A DNA stretch of 15,817 nt from Dunaliella salina. Its lineage: Eukaryota > Chlorophyta > Chlorophyceae > Chlamydomonadales > Dunaliellaceae. This document shows, in pieces, positions 8,528 through 15,817 of the stretch. A model generated the notes under the pieces. The model searched no databases and was not told the DNA's origin. It was given only the letters and a program-made list of their open reading frames with translations. Positions within the stretch are counted from its first letter, which is position 1; each line of letters starts with the position of its first letter. Made by a program: the position numbers and the translations under genes. The stretch spans positions 23,959 through 39,775 of the forward strand of contig MU070392.1 in assembly GCA_002284615.2 (NCBI GenBank), in the 5' to 3' direction.

Positions 8528-9590
8528 CATTTGGCTGTGAATAATGAGTGTCCATGGATTTCTTTTGGCTTGAGCATGTCCAGTGCTTTCCTGGCTCATC
8601 CTTTCCCGTGATCTACAGCATGCTTGGTTGCCTTTTCTTCTGCGCTGCCCCTGTGCATTAGTCATGACAATGCACCTCGCCTTTCGCGTGCACGACCCAG
8701 AGTGTAGTGACTCTAGAGTGATGAGAGGTGAGATTTGAGCAAGTGACAAAGGTGATGTTAGTGACAATTTCTTCGAGTCCTTTTTTATTTCAGAGCTTGG
8801 CGCCAATCCATTTCTGTTAGGTTCTTCTTAGTGTACGAGGAACGGACCTGAATTCTTTTGAACTGCTGAACTGCACGTTAGTGCTCCATCGATGATGACT
8901 GACATTGAATTGTTGCTGGCCACTTCTGGCGTTTTGAAGAACATCTATTCTCGAGGGTGTTTCTTTCCTATTGGCATACTTTCACCTTTGGGCAGTATGC
9001 TCATTACATTATGGAACACGGCAACATTTGGAGTTCTGCCTCTTTTCTTTTGTGGCCATCATCATGAAGAACTTTTCCTTTAGTTTATCTGTGAGGAGGG
9101 CATCATTTCGTAAGCGTCATGAGAAAACCTGGCCATGACTCTTGCGCCAGGGGTTTGCGTCTGTAGAATGGGGTTGGCATGTGTGTGCGCAAAAAAGCCT
9201 GCGAAAAGTGGGGTATCAAGGGTTTGGTTCGTTTTTGGTGTAGGCTGCTTTAGAGGTTTTCCTTTTGTCCGACTCACCATCTAAAACGTTACATCACTGA
9301 TTACAACGATTACATTGGTGGTTGTTCTTCAGCCCAGTTAAATGGCTGATCGACTTGCGGTTGGTCGCAGCCAGCCAGAAAAGATTCGTGAGCTTACATC
9401 AAAGATGAAAGGCTTAGTGTTTCGCTACCAAAGAAAAAAAATAACTCGTGTAGTTCACGGCCCAAGGTGACTTTCACCAAATGACTTGAAAATCTGAGAA
9501 CAGTCACAGAGGTGGGCGAAGAAGCAAAAGTCCTGAACATGTGAATTTTTTTGTGCCAATCATGTTTAAATAATATAACTAGATGGCTCA
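8528..9590. other. 3' flank of the desaturase, no gene recognised
   Basis: The 3' untranslated region and intergenic DNA lie here. Short open frames at 8892-9083 (plus) and 9080-9280 and 9394-9606 (minus) show no motif or splice-consistent extension. I could not place a polyadenylation signal with confidence. Confidence 0.5.
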
Positions 9591-10180
9591 TGAAGTTTGG
9601 GGCCAATCAGACCACCCCAGTGAGTCCTGGTGCACACCTGGTTCAAATTTTGGCACTGAGCCTGCACAATATGAGTCACCACACCCCAACCAGAGCTTCT
9701 TTTACCTTCAAAACACCGCAGGAGTGCTTCTTTTATAAAGAGGAATCAATTGGTGTGCTGAAAACCCGATTTGGAGAAAGTTGATTTTCCACCTTTTTGG
9801 CACCCCCTGTGCTGCCATTTCTCTAAGGGAAATGGCTGGAATTCTGTATCTCGCCAACCACTGGGTCTTTTCACTCCATTTCTTTTGCAATGATATTTTT
9901 TTGGTACAAGGATTACTAATCACCAAAAATCACCCAATTTGGTGCAGTAGGTGGTCCGGAATGGAGATTTGGTGCCAAAAACTAGGGTTCGCGCCGCGGC
10001 TGATTAGGCACGTGCCCCAAAATTTGCCGTATTTCAACTTAGGTGCATTGGATAGCCCGATGAGCGGAAAATACGGCAAACTTTGGGGCCTATGCTCTAG
10101 GAACATTTCAAAAGTACCCCTATTTGGGGCCTTCGTCGCCCACCTCTGGAACAGTCGTACGTTTGATACTATCAATGAAT
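9591..10180. other. AT-richer, fold-back-rich stretch before the LINE
   Basis: This is non-coding in appearance, although a plus-strand frame open from 9781 runs through it into the LINE. It holds a GCCATTTC/GAAATGGC hairpin at 9814-9836, the long inverted repeat at 10015-10088, and the nonamer TTTGGGGCC three times (9596, 10082, 10123). The left edge of the LINE falls somewhere near its right end. Nothing in the translated 9781-10180 looks like retrotransposon protein. Confidence 0.5.
10015..10088. repeat. 20-bp inverted repeat (19/20 matched)
   Basis: The left arm 10015-10034 begins CCCCAAAA and ends CCGTATTT. It pairs with 10069-10088, which begins AAATACGG and ends CTTTGGGG. There is one mismatch and a 34-nt loop. 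Because of this symmetry, both strands translate to a similar 'LPYF..KYGK.WG' peptide. It could be a hairpin terminus or an internal part of a small fold-back transposon. Confidence 0.85.
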
Positions 10181-12483
10181 TAGTAAATATTGAGGGCAAC
10201 TTCATCTCTGAGACACAACTCTGCCCCCTTAAATGGCACCTGACACAAAGACCCTGGACATTCAGGTCAGAAATAGCGCCTCACTGCCAAACCTCAGGGG
10301 GCCACACACACAGCCGCATTGATGACATACTACTGCCCTCCAGCATCATCAAAGCCAACAGCTCCAATCTTCATTCACTAATATGCTGCAACCCTGCTGA
10401 CCAAGGCTACAAGCACAGTGATCATATTCCCCTTGTTGCCAATGTCCCCACTAACATCCTAGGGGTCAAAATCGAGAAAATTTTGGAGCCTACTCTGCCT
10501 CATCAAAACGAGCGCGTGCTAGTGCGGCCCATAAAACCCTCAGACATTGAAAAGCTGCACTGTGCCCTCAATGACCCTTCTTACACACCTCACACCTCCC
10601 ATGCGAGCATTTTAGAAACACTGAACAGTATGCGCGAGGCTGCTCTCTCCCACCTGTCTGCTATAGAGAGCTCTTGTGCTACAAAACCTGCTCGCTTAAG
10701 ACAGCTTAATGGCCTCCCTGCCAGGGAAGGCGTTGAGTGCATTGCTGACAAAATTGTCAACCTTCTCAAAGAGTGCCACGAATTGGCTCTGCAGGTGTGC
10801 ACCACCAAAATGAAATCCACAACCTCCAAACACTACTGGATCAGGAGGATCAGCAACCTCCGCAGAGCACTGTGCAATAAACTCAAATCTGTCCGCCACG
10901 TACAATGCAAATTGCCCCAAGATCACCTGGCCCTCACCTTTGCTGAGGTCCTGGCCCTTTACAGCCATGACCCCATCCTCCATAAGGCCATTCTCTTTGT
11001 CAAAAGCTTCTCCCACCCAGAAATAGCATCCTCCGCCCGAAACTCAAACAGCGCTTTACCCCCTCTACCACCCTTGGAGACTGTCCTCCGAGCCCAGCAT
11101 AAGAATCTCAAGGAGCAAATCAACAAAATAGACTCTGACTACAGCGCCCAGTGCCACATCAGAACGCGAAGGCACCAACAGAAGAAAATTGCAAAACACC
11201 CTGCCCTTGCCAACAAGGAAATTTTCAATGGCAAAAACACTGCTCCTCTCCAAGCCCAAGTACTCACAGACCCTGACACAGGCGAAGTAGAGACAGATCC
11301 ATGCAAAATAGCTGGTATTGTGGAAAAGTTTTACACTGACAGCATGGCTGCCCCCAGCATCAAGACTGGGGCCTACCTTCCATCTGAACCCCAAGCCAGG
11401 CGCAACTACCCCTGGATGGACCGACAGTGTGAGGATCACTTTCTCCTTGAAACTCCCATCACTAGGGCTGAGAACGAAACTCAAAGGAAAAGGAAATGGC
11501 TTTACAACTCCATCCTAGACAGCTGCTCCTTCCACGAATGCATCCAATCCCTCACAAACAACAAGACCCCAGGACCAGACGGCATAGCCAATGAGCTACA
11601 CAAACACCTGCCGCATGAACACAAGGAATCCATCCACAAACTCTTTATCATCATGTGGGCAACAGGGATCACCCCGAAAGCTTGGAAAAAGAGTGATACC
11701 ATTCTTATCTTTAAAGAAAAGGGCCTTGAAACGGACATCACGTTCTACCGACCCATTGGCCTGGCCAACACCCTCTATAAATTATGGACACGCCTAGTAA
11801 CAACCACCCTCTATGAATATGCAGAGAGCCACTCCCTCCTGAGCTCTATGCAAGCGGGTTTCCGTAAACACACAAATACCATACACCAACTCCAAAACTT
11901 AATCATGACCCTTGAAGATTCCAAACTCTTTAATAAAGATGTTTATGCTCTAATTGTAGATTTTGCTTCTGCGTTCAACACAACAGACCATGACAAACTA
12001 CTTTGGATCATGTATGACCTTGGCTTCCCCACCAATGCCATTGACACAGTTAAGAATTTATACCCAGGGGCCCACACCAGAGTCCGTCTAGCAACTGGTC
12101 AGTATTCCAAAGACATCCCTATAGAAAGGGGAACCATCCAAGGAGACACCCTCTCCCCCTTCCTCTTCCTCATATACATGGAACCCTTGCTGCGCTGGCT
12201 CCATGCTAGCGGGCGAGGCTATGATTATGAATGCCTTAACAAAAACCCCCAGACTTTGGAACAGAAAATCCAGAATAAAATCAGCAGTGGGGCATTTGCA
12301 GATGACCTCATCTGCCTCACAGGCTCATATTCTAACCTACATATTCAAGCCAAGAAATTAAGCCTCTATGCTGATTGGGCCCACCTCATCATCTCTGATT
12401 CAAAAACAAAGGTGACTTGCAACCTTCTTAGCCCGCAAACAATGCAAATAATGGGCAATACGTCCGTTGCTGATTTTGCTTGA
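10180..12483 (+). pseudogene. LINE ORF part 1: APE C-terminus and reverse transcriptase
   Basis: One open frame covers this whole stretch. The APE endonuclease end is marked by SRIDDIL (Asp codon 10321) and SDHIPL (10417-10434), the RID and SDH active-site motifs of exonuclease/endonuclease/phosphatase folds. The N-terminal half with the catalytic Asn and Glu is missing. A basic linker of about 330 residues follows. The RT domain then shows KTPGPDGIANE (about 11562), YRPIGLANTLYKLW (11749), QAGFRKHTNT (11851), motif A VDFASAFNT with catalytic Asp at 11959, motif B RGTIQGDTLSP (12127) and motif C FADD with Asp codons at 12301 and 12304. Key catalytic residues are intact. The frame ends early at TGA 12481-12483, before the thumb. 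YRPIG and AFNT are slight variants of the usual YRPIS and AFDT. Confidence 0.9.
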
Positions 12484-12835
12484 CATCAATTTAAAGATAC
12501 TGGTCCAGGGCAAGCTGGCCGAATTCATTTGCCCCGGAGACCCATTTACTTACCTTGGCATGGAAGTCACCATGACATTTGACTGGAAACCCCAGTTTAA
12601 CAAAATGGAGGAAAAGCTCACCAAAAAGCTGGCAAGCCTCACATGCTCTTTTGCCACACCAAAGCAAACAATGGATATAATTCGCACAGCCATCATCCCC
12701 AGCATTGCATACGCCTTTCCAGTGACACCTTGCTCCGAGAAGGACCTTGCGGGCTGGGACACATGTATCCTCAAAGTTATCAAAGGAAAGTACAAGCTCT
12801 GGCATAGCACTGCCACCGGGTCACCAGGTCAATAA
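12452..12835 (+). pseudogene. LINE ORF part 2: RT thumb region, shifted frame
   Basis: After the frameshift between 12452 and 12483, the protein continues in the next frame. It contains PFTYLGMEVTMTFDW, the 'fkYLGv' signature that follows the RT catalytic core in LINEs. Then come KMEEKLTKKLASL, the IIRTAIIPSIAYAF helix and DLAGWDTCILKVIKGKY. It stops at TAA 12833-12835. The order and spacing from FADD are normal for a LINE RT, so this is one protein broken by an indel, not a second gene. Confidence 0.82.
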
Positions 12836-13299
12836 TTGAATCGCAAATCCAGAAACTGAGACACTATGTACTTAGGAGCATCAACCCATCCCACCAAACC
12901 TCCAAATTCATCCTCAAGCAGTTACCCTACATGCTCCGTATTAGGCAATACCTCTGCATCAACAACAGCGATCTTGACGTCTCTTATCAAGGAGCACCTT
13001 ACCTTCTCACCAGCATCACTCCCATAGTAAAAGTCCTCTCAATGCCAATGCAATCCACCCTTAAAACCTTAGCATGTCACTGCACTTATATGCTCATGGA
13101 AATAGGCATAAACAGGCTCTCTGCTTTGATGAATGATAACCTCACGCATATCATTGGCGGGAACAAACTCACATCTCTGTTTGGCCGCAAAATAAAGACC
13201 AAACATATTGTAGCCCTGAATAAACTCTCTCATACCCTCAACACTCACACTCTGACTGAGGACGTCCTCAGTCAGAGGGAGGAGTGTGGACAGACCTGA
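12808..13299 (+). pseudogene. LINE ORF part 3: post-RT region, shifted frame
   Basis: This frame takes over around 12808-12835 and reads IIESQIQKLRHYVLRSINP, then a long region without a motif I can name (RIRQYLCINNSDLDVSY, KVLSMPMQSTLKTLACHC, LTHIIGGNKLTSLFG). It ends at TGA 13297-13299. By position it should be the connector between the RT thumb and the C-terminal domains. I cannot recognise an RNase H domain in it. Confidence 0.7.
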
Positions 13300-13895
13300 C
13301 CTCATCAGCACAATCATTCACAACCAAGACAGCTCACCCAATAAAACCCCTGAATCACGCTGCATAAATCATACAACATATACAGAAATGATGAAAACAG
13401 AGCATACACCAACAGGATGGAACTGGTCAAAGTTTTACCGAGGCCATGCTCCCCCTGATCCCCCCAATTCCTTCCCAGACAGTGGGAGATGTGCCCCTAA
13501 TGCACACGTACACCCTGATTCTAGAGCTTACAAGGTTACAAGGTTACAAGGTTACAAGGCCTCCAGTCAAAACGACTGACTGCTAGCCTGATTCTAGAGC
13601 TTACAGCAACCCCATCTTTGATGCTGAGGATATGGAAGTAGAAAATGCTTCTCCCAGCAGCCGGGAGAGCCCATTTCCAAACAGTCAACCATGCGCAGAA
13701 GGGCACACATACCAAGGCAGACGCACTCGCAAAAGAAACAATCCCCACGCGGAGCAGCCGCAAACACAAGTACATAATATACAACCCAATCAACCCTTTG
13801 CAACACCCACACACAGACCCCACAAAATGGAAGCAGAAGGTCCAGAGGGAGCCGAGCCCCAGCAACACTTTTTGACCCTGATTCCCAACCCATAA
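13272..13895 (+). pseudogene. LINE ORF part 4: linker with basic NLS-like patch, split by a 73-bp duplication
   Basis: The frame starting near 13272 (VDRPDLISTII, TGWNWSKFYRG) runs to TGA at 13577. A second frame, from the second copy of CCTGATTCTAGAGCTTACA at 13587, continues PDSRAYSNPIFDAEDMEVE to TGA at 13893. The two are the same reading frame separated by one 73-bp tandem duplication. The linker is polar and Pro/Gln/Asn-rich and contains GRRTRKRNN, a candidate nuclear localisation signal. After about 13865 the meaningful frame shifts again, near a run of five Ts. Confidence 0.65.
13514..13605. repeat. 73-bp tandem duplication with (AAGGTTAC)n expansion
   Basis: The 19-mer CCTGATTCTAGAGCTTACA occurs at 13514-13532 and again at 13587-13605. 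Between them, from about 13532 to 13559, the octamer AAGGTTAC repeats about three and a half times. The offset of 73 bp is one more than a multiple of three, so it disrupts the element's frame. Confidence 0.95.
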
Positions 13896-14947
13896 TAACC
13901 CCTTTTCTCTCACCTCCAAACACCTCAAGCACTGATTTCCCATCATGGCTCTGGAATTATAAACAGAATAAGGCTGCTACATTAAGCGCAGCTGAAGCTA
14001 GTAACACCATCTTCCGCTTTGACCATGTCATCNTACATATCTTGGGCTGGCAACACCTCCGGAAATACAAGAGGTCTCCTCAAGAAAAGGAGCAAAAACA
14101 ATACAAAGTACAATGGCACCCCGTCACCATTGAAAAATGNGCCTTGCCCATTTTCCAAAATGATGGGCTGAAAGTGGCCTCTCCAAAGCATGTACCAAGA
14201 AGAACTAAAGCAGACCCGTGTTGCCAGCTCTGCTGGAGGCCATTAAGCAAAGAATACACCTTTGAAAGTCAAATCCATGAAGATATGCCCACCTGTGATA
14301 CCTGCCACCGCACATACCACTGGGACTGTCTCATAGATATCAAAGCATGCTCCCAAAATGACCAGGCACTGAGCAAACAAAATGAGCACTGGGACTGCCC
14401 TGCCTGCGCATCCCTGTCAGACTCCCAGAAGGCGGAAAGGATCAACTCCTCTGAGGACTGTGAAATGATCTATGCAGAGTGGCATCCTAAATGGGAAGCT
14501 GAAGTAAAGCTACGAATACATCCAGACCTGGATGCTCATGTGCAAGCCTTTGACGCGAAGGAAAGACCAGAGGAAATAGAAGACCCCTTGGCTATTGAAA
14601 TAGACCTGGACAATCTTGTCAACCAAGGCTTTGAAGACAATCCTCAGAGCCTATCTGAATCTCCATGGCTCTCAACCACCTGCTGCGCATTTCGCAAGAA
14701 TGTCACCTTTGACTTCCAACCTACCAATCCCCAGACAGATATCATGCCAACATGGCAATGTGAAATTATCATTAGGAGTGTTGACATCATGAAGGAAACT
14801 CTTCACTCGGACACAACTGATGAGGTTGCCATGCCCACACAAATGCCAGAGGTAACCACCTTTGAATGCGCCTGTATCTACAATGCCAATGGCAAATGCA
14901 TGGGCATGCTCACTATAGAAAGGCTTACAACCCTGCTCGAAGCCTAA
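13778..14947 (+). pseudogene. LINE ORF part 5: PHD zinc finger region
   Basis: This frame is open from 13778 to TAA at 14945-14947. After TDFPSWLWNYKQ and a basic stretch (RKYKRSPQEKEQKQYK) comes a classic PHD finger. Its Cys codons are 14222, 14231, 14294 and 14303, the His codon is 14318, and the remaining Cys codons are 14327, 14396 and 14405. The spacing is C-x2-C-x20-C-x2-C-x4-H-x2-C-x22-C-x2-C. The expected aromatic sits before the last pair (HWDCPAC). PHD fingers usually bind histone H3 tails, so a role in chromatin targeting of the element is a reasonable inference. An acidic region follows (PEEIEDPLAIEIDLDN), then a block ending FECACIYNANGKCMGMLTIE. The same frame reopens right after the TAA. 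Ns at 14033 and 14140 fall inside. Confidence 0.82.
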
Positions 14948-15496
14948 GAAGCAGCCAAAAGAGCAGGCATCCATGCCACCATTCAGCCCCCTGTCCAGGA
15001 TTCAGCATCTGAAATCATGGATCTGCTCTCACGCCAAAAGGCTCAACAGAAAAATCTTTTGGCCCAGAGCAAAAAGGTTTTCAATTCAAACATGTTTATA
15101 ACTCCTTCCCACATCCGATCAGCCCTGCATAAATGGTGCATGGTCTCAGCGGAGAGGCTTTCCAGCCCTCTTGATTTTGAAAATACCTACAACACTTATT
15201 TCAGCACGAACTACCGAGACCAGGTCTTTGGGGCGCACACAGACGCCCTCTCTGTGCGCTACACTGGCTTCTCCTTCTGCCATCCTCCACACGATGATGA
15301 AATGATGTTTAAACTCCTACGCCACGCAGTGCACTCCTCCCTCCATTCCACAGATCCAGTTGCCACCTTCATGCTCCTGCTGCACTGGAGAGGCTTCAGC
15401 TGTAACGCATATATGAGCTGGCTGAAACAATACCCAGATACTGCAAAAGTTCTTGCCAAACTCCCTGCAAGAAAAATCCAATTCCAAGCACCATAA
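14948..15496 (+). pseudogene. LINE ORF part 6: C-terminal domain, possibly PCIF1-like
   Basis: This region is in the same frame as the PHD region, with only the TAA at 14945 between them. It reads EAAKRAGIHATIQ, then MDLLSRQKAQQKN, HIRSALHKWCMVSAERLSSP, YRDQVFGAHTDALSVRYTGF, SFCHPPHDDEMMFKLLRHAV, TFMLLLHWRGFSCNAYMSWL and VLAKLPARKIQFQAP. From memory, this string of blocks resembles the C-terminal domain of many algal LINE proteins that is annotated as PCIF1-like; PCIF1 is the cap-adjacent adenosine N6-methyltransferase, with an NPPF motif. Here the motif position reads CHPPH, which would be degenerate. This family call is inference. The TAA at 15494 is followed by more open frame to about 15626, so it may also be an internal stop. 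Confidence 0.55.
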
Positions 15497-15550
15497 CACT
15501 GGTTTGACGCCATCACCAATCCTACTCCACCTTCCTATCCTATGCAACTC

Positions 15551-15573
15551 AAGAAAAGAAAAGAAAAGAAAAG
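15551..15573. repeat. (AAAAG)n short tandem repeat
   Basis: AAGAAAAG is repeated for about four units. In the element's frame it encodes a Lys-rich tail (KKRKEKKS). It could be the basic end of the protein or part of a 3' repeat tail of the LINE. Confidence 0.9.
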
Positions 15574-15629
15574 TCTACGCAAGCCAAAGGCCGCGTGCAT
15601 TAAGGGAAGAACCCCTAACAAAAGTTAAA

Positions 15630-15646
15630 GGCCTCACCAGGAGGCC
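15630..15646 (+). other. Small perfect hairpin near the LINE 3' end
   Basis: GGCCTC (15630-15635) and GAGGCC (15641-15646) form a perfect 6-bp stem with loop ACCAG. It lies just after the last open reading of the element. Some LINEs carry 3' stem-loops recognised by their RT; that role is only a possibility here. Confidence 0.4.
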
Positions 15647-15817
15647 CTCCACCTAAACTAGACAAAACTAGCCTAGGAGAGAGCAAGAGACAGAACTAAT
15701 GGGAATCTGGAGGATTGCTAGCCATGCCCCTGAGCGCTCGGACTCTCCTTCTTCCATCCTCAGCCGCCGCCGCGCGCCCAGCAAACCTCCTCCCAGATGC
15801 CCTCTGAAAGCAAAGTG

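Larger units (their letters stand above)
10180..15650 (+). mobile_element. Degenerate non-LTR (LINE) retrotransposon with APE, RT and PHD finger
   Basis: Coding remnants on one strand and in a fixed order give the element: end of an APE-type endonuclease, a full reverse transcriptase, a basic linker, a C4HC3 PHD finger, and a long C-terminal region. The 5' end is truncated inside the endonuclease, as expected from incomplete target-primed reverse transcription. The exact left edge (about 10140-10200) and right edge are not defined, and I found no target-site duplication by eye. The plus strand is A/C-rich and G/T-poor, unlike the neighbouring desaturase exons. At least five frame breaks or stops make this copy inactive. 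The reading frame would be repaired by small changes at about 12452-12483, 12808-12835, 13260-13290, the 73-bp duplication near 13514-13605, and about 13865-13890. Confidence 0.88.

Noticed and set aside
9781..10179. Start of the 900-codon open frame as the true N-terminus of the LINE protein
   Set aside because: The first 130 or so codons cross two DNA hairpins and show no endonuclease motif; the frame is probably open by chance to the left of a 5'-truncated element.
13645..13875. Peptide GTHTKADALAKET resembling the end of an RNase H domain
   Set aside because: It lies in a different frame from the one restored by removing the 73-bp duplication, and no other RNase H motif is found upstream. 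Probably chance, although a frameshifted remnant cannot be excluded.
14945..15496. Two in-frame TAA codons in an otherwise open LINE frame, suggesting a code where TAA means Gln (as in some ulvophyte algae)
   Set aside because: The desaturase uses only CAA/CAG for about a dozen Gln residues and has no in-frame TAA/TAG. The minus-strand gene appears to use TAA as its stop. Ordinary pseudogene decay explains the LINE stops.
1..15817. CRISPR array, operon, or bacterial-type regulatory signals
   Set aside because: Spliced genes, microsatellites and a LINE show eukaryotic nuclear DNA. The intron repeats have no regular short repeat/unique spacer pattern.

Overview
The window looks like nuclear DNA from a green alga. 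The main evidence is a spliced gene whose exons join, in phase, into a plant/algal-type C-5 sterol desaturase. Its GT-AG introns run from about 0.2 to 2.7 kb and are full of simple repeats. Next to it lies a non-LTR (LINE) retrotransposon whose protein layout (APE endonuclease, reverse transcriptase, PHD finger, long C-terminal domain) recalls algal elements. I cannot name the species. Moderate base composition, long repeat-filled introns, (TG)n and poly-C/poly-G tracts would fit a chlorophyte such as a Dunaliella-like alga, but that is a guess. Single Ns sit at 3792, 3853, 3885, 3894, 4067-4068, 7785, 8107, 14033 and 14140; those at 7785 and 8107 lie inside homopolymers, so local sequence errors are possible.

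Layout. 1-48: (TG)n microsatellite. 98 to about 610, minus strand: the last two exons of an unrecognised protein gene with one 85-nt intron. About 620-1822: intergenic or 5' region, possibly a shared divergent promoter. 1823-8527, plus strand: sterol desaturase exons 1823-2126, 2321-2386, 3374-3513, 6172-6382 and 8279-8527. The reading frame is kept across every junction and all three histidine boxes are present. 8528 to about 10180: non-coding DNA with fold-back sequences. About 10180 to at least 15496 (probably to about 15650), plus strand: a 5'-truncated, frameshifted LINE. 15650-15817: unassigned C-rich DNA.

The most notable features are as follows. (1) The 2.66-kb intron 3514-6171 holds about seven diverged copies of the end of its own upstream exon plus the 5' splice site. 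At its other end it holds a tandem copy of its own 3' splice site plus the start of the next exon. The upstream acceptor is in frame and would insert 19 residues just before the second histidine box. (2) The LINE fuses APE and RT to a textbook C4HC3 PHD finger, followed by a region that recalls the PCIF1-like (cap adenosine methyltransferase-like) domain of algal retroelements. (3) A 73-bp tandem duplication explains one of the element's frame breaks exactly.

The desaturase and the minus-strand gene are host genes, apparently divergently transcribed. The LINE is a separate insertion about 1.7 kb downstream of the desaturase stop and in the same orientation.
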